Of a stretch of DNA of 46,117 nt, positions 31,973 through 39,844 are shown one piece after another. The DNA is from UBA5266 sp002411545. Lineage in GTDB: Bacteria; Bacteroidota; Bacteroidia; Bacteroidales; WCHB1-69. The first letter of the stretch is position 1. Every line of letters starts with the position of its first letter. The position numbers were made by a program, and so were the translations under genes. Below the pieces are notes generated by a model. It was not told the DNA's origin, made no database searches, and worked only from the letters and a program-made list of their open reading frames with translations. The stretch covers positions 1 to 46,117 of the forward strand of contig JAQUWC010000008.1 of assembly GCA_028693085.1 (NCBI GenBank). Reading direction: 5' to 3'.

Positions 31973-33127
31973 ATGTCACTTGATTTTGAAAAAATTCCCT
32001 CTCCTTCTTATGTTTTAAATGAGCAGTCTCTACGTATTAATTTAGAAATTTTACGCTTAATTCAAGATAAAGCTGATATAAAAATCATTTGTGCGTTAAA
32101 GGGTTTTTCTTTTTGGTACACATTTCCGATGATTGCTAATTATTTAAGCGGCGCTACCGCTAGTTCTCTTAACGAAGCTCGTTTAATTGTTGAAGAAATG
32201 GGATGTGAAGCGCATACCTATTGTCCGGTTTATAAAAAAGAAGAATTCGACACATTATTGTTATATAGCAGTCATTTAACTTTTAATTCTATTTCACAAT
32301 ATGCCTACTTTTTTCCTCAAACAAAAAATCTTCCTAAAAAAGTTTCTTTTGGTCTACGCATAAACCCGGAATACAGTGAAGTTAAAACAGATATTTACAA
32401 TCCTGCTTTGGAAGGATCTCGTTTAGGTATTCCTCGGCATATGTTAGGAAATACTCTTCCTGAAGGCATAGAGGGCATCCATTTTCACGTTTTATGCGAA
32501 AATAATAGTTATACACTTGAACGCACACTTAAGATAGTAGAAGCAAAATTCGGGGATCTTATCCGTCAAGCAAAATGGATAAACATGGGTGGTGGACATT
32601 TAATTACGAAAGAGGGTTATGATGTAGATCACCTCATTCAAATACTACAAGATTTCAAACAACGATATCCTAATTTAAAAGAAATCATTCTCGAACCCGG
32701 AGAAGCCATTGGCTGGCAAACTGGTTTTTTAGTTTCAAGTATACAAGATATTATTCCACAAAAAAATTTTAATATTGCCATGCTTGATGTTTCTTTTTCC
32801 TGTCATATGCCGGATTGTTTGGAAATGCCCTATAAACCATCCATTTTACAGGCTCATAATCCTAAACCCGGTGATAAATTTATTTATCGTATGGGAGGTT
32901 GCTCTTGTTTGGCCGGCGATTTTATGGGAATGGGCGATTATGCATTCGATGAACCTCTTGAATGTAACGAACGTATCATCTTCGAAGATATGATACATTA
33001 TACGATGGTTAAAACTACTTTTTTTAACGGTATTCAACATCCCAATATATGTGTTTGGACCGAAAATGATGAAGTTCTTATATTGCGGAATTTTGATTAT
33101 GAGGATTATAAAAATAAACTTTCATAA
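31973..33127 (+). CDS. nspC: Carboxynorspermidine/carboxyspermidine decarboxylase (384 aa)
   Basis: PLP enzyme of the alanine-racemase fold that performs the last step of the alternative (aspartate-semialdehyde) spermidine or norspermidine route. Lys43 in ICALKGFSFW is the expected PLP lysine; other landmarks are GATASSLNEARL, INPEYSEVKTDIYNP with SRLGIP, IHFHVLCENNSY, WINMGGGHLIT, LEPGEAIGWQTGF and the substrate-site loop GGCSCLAGDFMG. The partner carboxyspermidine dehydrogenase is not in the window. It is the last gene of the glycosyltransferase operon and is followed by a bidirectional terminator. Confidence 0.93.
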   Translation: MSLDFEKIPSPSYVLNEQSLRINLEILRLIQDKADIKIICALKGFSFWYTFPMIANYLSGATASSLNEARLIVEEMGCEAHTYCPVYKKEEFDTLLLYSSHLTFNSISQYAYFFPQTKNLPKKVSFGLRINPEYSEVKTDIYNPALEGSRLGIPRHMLGNTLPEGIEGIHFHVLCENNSYTLERTLKIVEAKFGDLIRQAKWINMGGGHLITKEGYDVDHLIQILQDFKQRYPNLKEIILEPGEAIGWQTGFLVSSIQDIIPQKNFNIAMLDVSFSCHMPDCLEMPYKPSILQAHNPKPGDKFIYRMGGCSCLAGDFMGMGDYAFDEPLECNERIIFEDMIHYTMVKTTFFNGIQHPNICVWTENDEVLILRNFDYEDYKNKLS

Positions 33128-33151
33128 TTATAAGTGTATAATTTATACAAT

Positions 33152-33187
33152 AAAAAAGAGGGTGTTATATATGAACACCCTCTTTTT
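33152..33187. terminator. Bidirectional terminator between nspC and the T9SS adhesin-like gene
   Basis: AAAAAAGAGGGTGTT (33152-33166) pairs with AACACCCTCTTTTT (33174-33187) around a short loop, with A- and T-runs on the two sides. It serves both convergent genes. Confidence 0.9.
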
Positions 33188-33203
33188 ACATTCTTTATTA
33201 TCT

Positions 33204-34997
33204 TTATTTTACAATATTGATTTTCTTAACAGTTTCTCCTTTATGTGTTTTTATTTTAATAAGATACAAGCCATTATTAAAATCGTTTACAGAAATATTA
33301 TAGTTAGTTTGATTGGGCTCACAAAGTTGAATTCTTTCTCCTAAAAGGTTATATATTTCAATTTTCTGAATCAAATTTTGGGAAGAAATCGCCATAAAAT
33401 TATTGGCTGGATTTGGATATACTTCGACAGTCTGATCAGTATTTGTTTCATTTATAGCATCTCCCTCTATAACAGCATCTCCAAAAACCTTGATATTATC
33501 TAACGCTAACATTCCACGTGTTTGTGTTCCACTGGTTGTTAAACGATAAGCAATAAAAATTTTCTTTCCTTTATAAGCAGAAATATCAATACTTCTGTTA
33601 TAAGGTTTGTAAGGATCACTTGGATTAAAATATTTTTCCGATTGTATTTCATGAACTTTTACAAAATCTTCCATTGCATTTGAGTTTTCTGAAATTAATA
33701 CTTCATAGGATTCAAATTGAGGAGAAGTATGGTCATTTTGATAGCAGGAAACAGCATTCCATTGTAAAAATACAGGTTCGGAAGTATTGTTTATACGACA
33801 TTTTGGCAATACCAACCATCTATCGGCAGGAGTAGGAAAATGAGAAAAATAAGAATACGTAAAAGCTGAAAAATTTCCCCAAATAACATTGTATAAATAG
33901 TTTCCACCTACTCCTACTACCCAAGCACCGGCTCTAAAAATGTTTTCATAGGATTGAATTCCAGGAGATTGTTGATCAATATTATATACTACATAGCCTG
34001 AATTTGCCCATAATGCCGAATCTGTTAAATTTGGATCTTCAAAATCATAAATTAAACAAAGACTATCATTTACTGTCCAAAAACTTATTATTTCTGATGT
34101 ATTATTTTCTACTAATTCATCATTGGAAGCATTTGTAGCTACACTTAAAGTATTAATCGCTTGAACTGCGAGATTAACAGATTGATTAAAAGTGAATTCG
34201 AGCGTTTCTTTCGCTTTCACCAAAGGAATTACATCATTTACAGGAGTCCCATTATTTAAAGTATAAGAAATAGGCACATTTTCTGCATCTGTTCTACCGT
34301 TATTCATCACCCTAACTCTAATAGGGATATCTGTATTAATGGGAATAGAATTAATGGTATCTTCATGATTTAAAGGTGATTTAAAATCAATAAAAAGAAC
34401 ATCTATTCCTCCAATGACAGCTTCACAGGTTATATGATCAATGGCCCATGCACTGGTTAATGAGGATGATTGAAATACCCAAGCCAATTTAACCGTTTTT
34501 CCTTTGTAAGAATCAGGAATAACTACTTCTAAGCGTGTACTATCTAAACATTTATCGGGATAAGGATTAGCCGTATTAGTATCTACCCAAAGGGTATTCC
34601 AAGTGGATGTATTCACATCATAAATTTGCAAAGAATGCGAACCATCAGCTACATGATAGGAGTAAAAAGAAACTGTATTAGTACGAGAGGTATTTAACAA
34701 AGTAAATTCTTTAGACGTTAGCCATTCATCAAAAGCTCTTGTTGGGGGATTGATACTATCAAAACCTACAAGATATTTTCTTTCTGTTGGTAAAATACTA
34801 CCTCCTCCTATTGGAAAACTAGTTTTAATTCTCCATATTGATTTTGAGGTTACTTTCGAAGTTGCTGTCCATCCAGTAGGATAATCTTGACCTGTACCAC
34901 CGGGTAAAGGGGTATCATCAAAACTTTCCTGTAAAACAACTTGTGCATTTACATGTAAAAATGCAAAAACAAACAATAATGTTATAAATCTTTTCAT
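33204..34997 (-). CDS. T9SS-exported cleaved-adhesin/choice-of-anchor J protein (597 aa)
   Basis: Exported surface protein. The start at 34997 gives the signal peptide MKRFITLLFVFAFLHVNAQ; three more codons upstream are possible. Residues about 20-190 form a jelly-roll module of the cleaved-adhesin/choice-of-anchor J type (ESFDDTPLPGGTGQDYPTGW, then WLTSKEFTL, SYHVADGSHSLQIY, VKLAWVFQSS). A CARDB/Ig-like stretch follows (IPIRVRVMNNGRTDAENVPISYTLN), then a second jelly-roll (residues about 315-510, with FIAYRLTTSGTQTRGMLALDNIKV) and a type A sorting signal (VEVYPNPANN, GLYLIKI, KINIV). Such modules are carbohydrate- or protein-binding in gingipain adhesins. No catalytic domain is visible. Confidence 0.88.
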   Translation of the reverse strand: MKRFITLLFVFAFLHVNAQVVLQESFDDTPLPGGTGQDYPTGWTATSKVTSKSIWRIKTSFPIGGGSILPTERKYLVGFDSINPPTRAFDEWLTSKEFTLLNTSRTNTVSFYSYHVADGSHSLQIYDVNTSTWNTLWVDTNTANPYPDKCLDSTRLEVVIPDSYKGKTVKLAWVFQSSSLTSAWAIDHITCEAVIGGIDVLFIDFKSPLNHEDTINSIPINTDIPIRVRVMNNGRTDAENVPISYTLNNGTPVNDVIPLVKAKETLEFTFNQSVNLAVQAINTLSVATNASNDELVENNTSEIISFWTVNDSLCLIYDFEDPNLTDSALWANSGYVVYNIDQQSPGIQSYENIFRAGAWVVGVGGNYLYNVIWGNFSAFTYSYFSHFPTPADRWLVLPKCRINNTSEPVFLQWNAVSCYQNDHTSPQFESYEVLISENSNAMEDFVKVHEIQSEKYFNPSDPYKPYNRSIDISAYKGKKIFIAYRLTTSGTQTRGMLALDNIKVFGDAVIEGDAINETNTDQTVEVYPNPANNFMAISSQNLIQKIEIYNLLGERIQLCEPNQTNYNISVNDFNNGLYLIKIKTHKGETVKKINIVK

Positions 34998-35040
34998 ATT
35001 ATACAAAGTTTAATTATTTCATACTAAAATTTAACGGTTA

Positions 35041-35048
35041 CAAAAGTA
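35041..35048 (-). promoter_or_regulatory. -7 promoter element TACTTTTG for the adhesin-like gene
   Basis: Exact TAnnTTTG match on the minus strand, 43 bp upstream of the ATG at 34997. Confidence 0.65.
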
Positions 35049-35074
35049 CAAAAAAAAGTCAGAAAAAACATTTT

Positions 35075-35094
35075 TGTTTAAATTTTTTTAAACA
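35075..35094 (-). terminator. Possible terminator overlapping the dapD stop codon
   Basis: An 8-bp stem TGTTTAAA/TTTAAACA with a four-base loop covers the last dapD codons and stop (35088-35090). It is almost all A-T and the T-run only starts about five bases later, so this is a weak candidate. Confidence 0.35.
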
Positions 35095-35906
35095 GAAACA
35101 TTATAATTTCTTAATGCCTGATTTAAAGATGTTTTTTTATCTGTTGACTGTTTTCTTTTCCCTATTATCAACGCACAAGCTACCGCATAATTCCCAGCAG
35201 GAAAATTCTTATTGTAAGTTCCAGGTATAACCACAGATCCAGCAGGAACAATTCCTCGATATTCTTTGGCTTCACTCTGACTAACATCAATTATCTTTGT
35301 AGATTGTGTTAATACAACATTAGCACCCAAAACGGCTTCGGATTCAACTCTTACTCCTTCAACTACAATACATCTTGAACCTATAAAACAATTATTTTCA
35401 ATAATTACCGGAGCTGCTTGTACCGGTTCTAAAACTCCCCCAATACCAACTCCACCGCTAATATGTACATTTTCTCCAATTTGAGCACATGAGCCTACCG
35501 TTGCCCACGTATCTATTAAGGATCCTTTCCCAATATAAGCTCCGATGTTTACATAGGATGGCATTAATATAACATCCCTTTCTAAAAAGGAACCGTAACG
35601 TGCAATCGCATGAGGAACAACACGAATGCCTTGTTTTTTGTAATCCTTTTTTAAAGCTATTTTATCGTTAAATTCAAAAGGACTGCATTCTATTACTTTA
35701 GTTTCCTGAATAATAAAATAAAGTATGATGGTTTTTTTTATCCATTCATTTACTTTCCATTCATTATTTATTTTTTCTGCTACCCGTAATTTCCCTTTAT
35801 CAAGAAGATCTATAAGTTCTCTAATAAGTTCTTTTGTCATTTCTTGTTGAAGTAATTCTCGGTTTTGCCATGCATTTTCAACAAGAACTTTAGCTGTTTC
35901 TATCAT
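35088..35906 (-). CDS. dapD: Tetrahydrodipicolinate N-succinyltransferase (272 aa)
   Basis: Transfers succinyl from succinyl-CoA to tetrahydrodipicolinate in the succinylase branch of lysine and meso-diaminopimelate synthesis. The C-terminal part is a left-handed beta-helix built from hexapeptide repeats (VILMPSYVNIGAYIGKGSLIDTWATVGSCAQIGENVHISGGVGIGGVLEP), with the conserved NCFIGSRCIVVEGV. The N-terminal helical domain (residues about 1-100) matches trimeric DapD in length. It is the last gene of the unit ssb-DUF2461-dapD, 3 bp after the DUF2461 gene. meso-DAP made by this route goes into peptidoglycan, on which the LD-carboxypeptidase at 37.2 kb may act. Confidence 0.95.
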   Translation of the reverse strand: MIETAKVLVENAWQNRELLQQEMTKELIRELIDLLDKGKLRVAEKINNEWKVNEWIKKTIILYFIIQETKVIECSPFEFNDKIALKKDYKKQGIRVVPHAIARYGSFLERDVILMPSYVNIGAYIGKGSLIDTWATVGSCAQIGENVHISGGVGIGGVLEPVQAAPVIIENNCFIGSRCIVVEGVRVESEAVLGANVVLTQSTKIIDVSQSEAKEYRGIVPAGSVVIPGTYNKNFPAGNYAVACALIIGKRKQSTDKKTSLNQALRNYNVSV

Positions 35907-35909
35907 TTT

Positions 35910-36572
35910 TTATTGAATAATAGTGTTAAAATAATGATTAAATGGATACAATAATTTACATGTATCTATACACGTTCTTATAAAATTTTTATTCAAAATT
36001 TCTTCATTTGTAAATGATTTGGCAACGATATAATGTTTATATTTCAATAATTCATTATATGGAAAGTCGCCACTAAATGTTCTGGGTAATATTTTAAGTT
36101 TTTCTAAAGGGCTTAAGCCTTTAAATGTATCAACAAAAACTTTATCGTTGATAATTTTAACAAATTTTTCCGGCTCATAATAAATTTCTTGACGTACTTT
36201 TGCTAAAACATCTTTATGCGGCGACCATAAGCCACCAGCTAATTCTGATGAATTGTTTTGAATATGAAGATAATAACCTGCCAAAGGACTAGCTTTTCCT
36301 CCTTTAACAACGTAAATACCGAAATGTGTTTTATAGGGTCTTTTATCAGGAGTAAATCGCAAATCCCGATAAATTCTAAATAAAGAAGTTTTTATAGTTT
36401 CGTTAGAAACAGCAGAATCAAATTCGCTTATCCCATGTATTAACTCATTCGTAAAATCACTTATGCTTTCCAATGATTTTTCATACAAGGATCGGTTATC
36501 ATGAAACCATTCTCTTGTATTATTATGTTCTAATGCACTAAGAAACTCAAATACATGAGAATGAATAATCAT
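35910..36572 (-). CDS. DUF2461 domain protein (220 aa)
   Basis: Conserved bacterial family (TIGR02453) of unknown biochemical function. Diagnostic runs are FLSALEHNNTREWFHDNRSLYEKS near the start, TSLFRIYRDLRFTPDKRPYKTHFGIYVVKGG in the middle and GYYLHIQNNSSELAGGLWSPHKDVLAKVRQEI after it. No signal peptide or membrane segment is present. The gene lies 16 bp after ssb and 3 bp before dapD; the link with either is not explained by known function. Confidence 0.88.
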   Translation of the reverse strand: MIIHSHVFEFLSALEHNNTREWFHDNRSLYEKSLESISDFTNELIHGISEFDSAVSNETIKTSLFRIYRDLRFTPDKRPYKTHFGIYVVKGGKASPLAGYYLHIQNNSSELAGGLWSPHKDVLAKVRQEIYYEPEKFVKIINDKVFVDTFKGLSPLEKLKILPRTFSGDFPYNELLKYKHYIVAKSFTNEEILNKNFIRTCIDTCKLLYPFNHYFNTIIQ

Positions 36573-36588
36573 AAATTATTGTAATTAA

Positions 36589-37014
36589 TTAAAAAGGTAA
36601 ATCATCTTCTTCTGCTAAAAAGGGAGGTAAATCATTTTCTCCATCTTTGTTATTCGGTTCAGAAGGCTCATTTGTGCCGCTTCCGGATCGTGTCCCTAAC
36701 ATCGTAAAATTATCCGCAACTATTTCAGTTATATACTTCTTTACTCCATTATCTTCCCATGAACGTGTTTTTATTTTTCCTTCTACATAAATTTGTTTTC
36801 CTTTTGTAAGATATTTTTCGGCTATTTCAGCCAAATTTCGCCAACAAACCACATTATGCCATTCCGTAACATCTTTACGTTCACCCGTTTTATCTCTATA
36901 GGTCTCCGTCGTTGCTAATGAAAAACGTGCAAACTTTATTCCGTTCTCAATGGTCTTTACTTCAGGATCTTTTCCTAAGTTCCCTACTAAAATAACTTTG
37001 TTAATTCCAGACAT
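36589..37014 (-). CDS. ssb: Single-stranded DNA-binding protein (141 aa)
   Basis: OB-fold protein that coats single-stranded DNA at forks and repair sites. The fold starts with INKVILVGNLGKDPEVKTIENG and contains TEWHNVVCWRNLAEIAEKYLTKGKQIYVEGKIKTRSW. A short disordered linker follows and the chain ends in EEDDLPF, the acidic tip used to recruit partner proteins. Normal size. It leads the ssb-DUF2461-dapD unit from a promoter at 37057-37064. In many Bacteroidetes ssb is beside mutY and a CorC gene; here the CNNM/CorC-type gene is 3 kb away in another unit. Confidence 0.96.
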   Translation of the reverse strand: MSGINKVILVGNLGKDPEVKTIENGIKFARFSLATTETYRDKTGERKDVTEWHNVVCWRNLAEIAEKYLTKGKQIYVEGKIKTRSWEDNGVKKYITEIVADNFTMLGTRSGSGTNEPSEPNNKDGENDLPPFLAEEDDLPF

Positions 37015-37056
37015 ATTATAATTTTTTTTATAGTTATATAAAGATTAATTGTGGAA

Positions 37057-37064
37057 CAAAAGTA
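37057..37064 (-). promoter_or_regulatory. -7 promoter element TACTTTTG for ssb-DUF2461-dapD
   Basis: Exact TAnnTTTG match on the minus strand, 42 bp upstream of the ssb ATG and divergent from the LD-carboxypeptidase promoter. Confidence 0.65.
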
Positions 37065-37168
37065 CATAAAAATTTTATATATTTCACATATTAGATAAAA
37101 ATATTTTTTTTAATTCGAATAATTCTATTTAATCGCTTATGTTTATTCTTTTAGTTCCTAAAAAATAT

Positions 37169-37176
37169 TACTTTTG
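37169..37176 (+). promoter_or_regulatory. -7 promoter element TACTTTTG for the LD-carboxypeptidase unit
   Basis: Exact TAnnTTTG match, 21 bp before the ATG at 37198. Confidence 0.65.
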
Positions 37177-37197
37177 TAAATCTAATTCATCAATCCT

Positions 37198-38100
37198 ATG
37201 ATTATACCATCTTTATTAAAATCCGGAGATTTAATTAGCATACTTGCACCGGCACGTAAAATTTCTGAAAATGAATTAGCCTCTAGTATTTCATTATTTG
37301 AATCCTATGGCCTTAGAGTGCAATTGGGAAAAAACATTTTTAAAGAATTTCATCAATTTGCCGGTACGGATCAGGAAAGAATTTCCGATTTTCAAGTTGC
37401 ATTAGATAATCCCGAAATAAAAGCTATTTTTTGTGCCAGAGGAGGGTATGGAACCCTTAGAATTATTGATAATTTAGATTTTACTAAATTTAAAATTTCT
37501 CCAAAATGGATTTGTGGTTATAGCGATATAAGTGTTTTACATACTCATGTACATCAAATGGGATATGCTACTTTGCACGCTACCATGCCAATTAACATAC
37601 ACAATGATTTATTTGATAGCGAAAGTATTCAAACAATGATGCACGCTCTATTCCATGGTAAACTTAATTATACTATTCCATCTCATCCATTTAATAGAAT
37701 TGGAACTGCAAAGGGAATCGTTTGCGGTGGAAATTTATCGCTCCTTTATGCAGTGATTGGCTCTGCTTCGGATTTGGATACCAAAGGAAAAATTCTATTT
37801 ATCGAAGAATTGGATGAATATCTATACCACATTGATCGTATGATGCTAAGTTTAAAAAGAAGCCAAAAACTTAAGGATTTAAATGCTCTTATTATAGGAG
37901 GAATGAGTCAAATGAATGATAATCCTATTTCATATGGTAAAACAGCTGAAGAAATTATTCTTGAACATGTATATCCTTTCAATTATCCGGTTTGTTTCGG
38001 TTTTCCGGCTGGTCATATCAGCGATAATCGAGCTATTATCTTTGGGAAGAATTGTTTATTAACGATTAATAATCATAATGTTACTTTAATTATAGAATAA
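37198..38100 (+). CDS. LD-carboxypeptidase, S66 family (300 aa)
   Basis: Serine peptidase of the LdcA/MccF family. LdcA removes the terminal D-Ala from murein tetrapeptides during cell-wall recycling. Catalytic landmarks are the oxyanion-loop FCARGGYGTLRIID, nucleophile Ser109 in CGYSDISVLHTH, the Glu in LFIEELDEYLYHIDRM and the His in FGFPAGHISDNRAI. No signal peptide, so it is cytoplasmic as LdcA is. MccF-type detoxification of peptide-nucleotides is the other role in this family and cannot be excluded. The following membrane-protein gene starts 1 bp later. Confidence 0.92.
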   Translation: MIIPSLLKSGDLISILAPARKISENELASSISLFESYGLRVQLGKNIFKEFHQFAGTDQERISDFQVALDNPEIKAIFCARGGYGTLRIIDNLDFTKFKISPKWICGYSDISVLHTHVHQMGYATLHATMPINIHNDLFDSESIQTMMHALFHGKLNYTIPSHPFNRIGTAKGIVCGGNLSLLYAVIGSASDLDTKGKILFIEELDEYLYHIDRMMLSLKRSQKLKDLNALIIGGMSQMNDNPISYGKTAEEIILEHVYPFNYPVCFGFPAGHISDNRAIIFGKNCLLTINNHNVTLIIE

Positions 38101-38101
38101 A

Positions 38102-39100
38102 ATGCTAGTAAAAAATGCAACACGAAAATCTAGCTTACAGAAAATTATTTTTTCTTTCTTTTTCTTTCTTTGTTTTTTAAAACTATTTTTATATACATCA
38201 AATGACATTGCTATTGATTATATATCATATTTCAACACAGATTTCTTTCATTTTATTTATGATTATCCTATTTTAATAAAATTTATTATTCTATTTCTTC
38301 TTTTACTAAACTCTATTTCATTGTATTTTTTGTTGAAAAAACATAAACTTATTGATTTTCATAATTATTATGTAAGTATATTCTATTTGATATTTTGTTT
38401 TTATTTTCTTAGAGTTTCTTTTATATTTCCGCTGTTTATTAATTTTTTAATTATAATATTTATACTTCCTTCACTTTTAACTATAAATGAAAAAAGCTAT
38501 CAACCGGAACATGGGATTGTTTTTGGAATCTTTTGTGGCATAATCAGTCTCTTTTATGCTCCTTTTATTTTATTCTTTATTTTTGCATTTGTTATTTTTC
38601 AATTAAACGGACTTTATTTTTGGAAAAATTACATCATGCCACTGATAGGCTTACTGATTTTATATATTTATTTTTTTAGTTTTTTATATTTTTTTGATTT
38701 CAATAATTATTCCTCATTGTTCTCATTTTATATCAATCAATTTAGAATATCTGTTTTCAATAATATATCTTTTAACTACTTACAATATATTATATATGGA
38801 TGTTTTTTATTGTTATTTTTATTATTCAGCTATACCTTATTATCCAAATCATCGAACATGAATATCATAACAAGAAAAAAATATTACAGTTTATTAATCA
38901 GTTCTCTATTAAGTATAGCTTTTGGTATTTTTTTTAAAGAAAAATCACATATGTTTAGCATTGTTTTTCTGAGTCTAATTTCAATCTTAGGGGGTATTTC
39001 AGAACAATTTATTAAATATAGAATTGTATATAATATTATAATTTTAATATTACTGATAAGTATAATCCTAAATTGCTGTATTCCTAATTCATATGCTTAA
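38102..39100 (+). CDS. Polytopic membrane protein of unknown function (332 aa)
   Basis: Very hydrophobic, with roughly nine predicted membrane segments and an extreme Phe/Ile/Leu/Tyr bias that goes with the AT-rich DNA (for example IIFSFFFFLCFLKLFLY, IKFIILFLLLLNSISLYFLL and FIYGCFLLLFLLFSYTLL). The body pattern recalls the DUF6427 membrane proteins of Bacteroidetes, but I hold this loosely. It sits between the LD-carboxypeptidase (1 bp gap) and rnhB, whose start codon overlaps its end by 8 bp, so the three are one transcript with coupled translation. Confidence 0.78.
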   Translation: MLVKNATRKSSLQKIIFSFFFFLCFLKLFLYTSNDIAIDYISYFNTDFFHFIYDYPILIKFIILFLLLLNSISLYFLLKKHKLIDFHNYYVSIFYLIFCFYFLRVSFIFPLFINFLIIIFILPSLLTINEKSYQPEHGIVFGIFCGIISLFYAPFILFFIFAFVIFQLNGLYFWKNYIMPLIGLLILYIYFFSFLYFFDFNNYSSLFSFYINQFRISVFNNISFNYLQYIIYGCFLLLFLLFSYTLLSKSSNMNIITRKKYYSLLISSLLSIAFGIFFKEKSHMFSIVFLSLISILGGISEQFIKYRIVYNIIILILLISIILNCCIPNSYA

Positions 39101-39695
39101 ATCATCATATCAAGAATATTACATAGAAGCCGGTTGCGATGAAGCCGGAAGAGGATGCTTAGCCGGTCCAGTTTTTGCGGCTGCTGTTATTTTTTCTAAA
39201 AATTTTACAAATAATAGTATAAATGATTCTAAAAAATTAAATAAAAAACAGAGAGATGAATTAAGAATAGTTATTGAAAACGAGTCAATAGCATGGGCTG
39301 TTTCAAAGGTTGATGCGAATGAAATTGATGAGATTAATATCTTACAAGCTTCTTTTAAAGCCATGAATTTAGCCATTAATAAATTAAAAATAATTCCTGA
39401 CTTATTACTTATTGATGGCAATCGTTTCAATACAAATTTAAAAATCCCTTATGTTTGTGTTATCAAAGGGGATACAAAATATTTATCCATAGCTGCAGCA
39501 TCAATATTAGCTAAAACGTATCGCGATGAGTATATGGAGAATTTACATCTGCAATATCCCTCTTATGCATGGAATAAAAATAAAGGATATCCCAGCAATG
39601 AACATAGAAATGCAATCATTCATCATGGGATTACTCCCTATCATCGTAAAAGTTTTTCCTTAATTCCCCAACAATTAAAATTAAAATTTTCTTAA
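39093..39695 (+). CDS. rnhB: Ribonuclease HII (200 aa)
   Basis: Cleaves RNA in RNA-DNA hybrids and removes single ribonucleotides from DNA. The first catalytic pair is Asp16-Glu17 in AGCDEAGRGCLAGPVFAAAV; the other acidic residues are in DLLLIDGNRF and in the helix SIAAASILAKTYRDEYM. The C-terminal YPSYAWNKNKGYPSNEHRNAI completes the family fold. The ATG overlaps the stop of the membrane-protein gene by 8 bp, consistent with translational coupling. Confidence 0.96.
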   Translation: MLKSSYQEYYIEAGCDEAGRGCLAGPVFAAAVIFSKNFTNNSINDSKKLNKKQRDELRIVIENESIAWAVSKVDANEIDEINILQASFKAMNLAINKLKIIPDLLLIDGNRFNTNLKIPYVCVIKGDTKYLSIAAASILAKTYRDEYMENLHLQYPSYAWNKNKGYPSNEHRNAIIHHGITPYHRKSFSLIPQQLKLKFS

Positions 39696-39724
39696 ATAAT
39701 TGCCTGTGGTATTTAAAATTATTC

Positions 39725-39732
39725 TACTTTTG
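39725..39732 (+). promoter_or_regulatory. -7 promoter element TACTTTTG for the CNNM/CorC gene and its leader
   Basis: Exact TAnnTTTG match; a TTG at 39700-39702 lies 22 bp upstream. The predicted leader is about 105 nt, long for this genome. Confidence 0.65.
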
Positions 39733-39749
39733 CACACGAATAAATCATA

Positions 39750-39794
39750 ATGTGTGAATGGACGACGATGACTATTACGAGCCCCGTAATCTGA
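39750..39794 (+). promoter_or_regulatory. Possible Thr-rich leader peptide (14 codons) with an internal hairpin
   Basis: Starting at ATG 39750 the leader encodes MCEWTTMTITSPVI and stops at TGA 39792-39794. Four of fourteen codons are Thr, clustered as TTMTIT, reminiscent of ThrL-type attenuation peptides. The codons ATTACG and CGTAAT (39774-39779/39785-39790) form a 6-bp hairpin around AGCCC, and CACAC/GTGTG (39733-39737/39752-39756) can pair as well. The downstream gene has no known link to threonine. Function unproven. Confidence 0.35.
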
Positions 39795-39844
39795 CAAAAA
39801 AAACTAATTATTTTCTTAATTTATAACTTATTATCTTTATATTT

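Noticed and set aside
37198..39695. LD-carboxypeptidase, membrane protein and rnhB as a novel functional system
   Set aside because: The tight spacing shows cotranscription only; the outer two genes have well known separate housekeeping roles.
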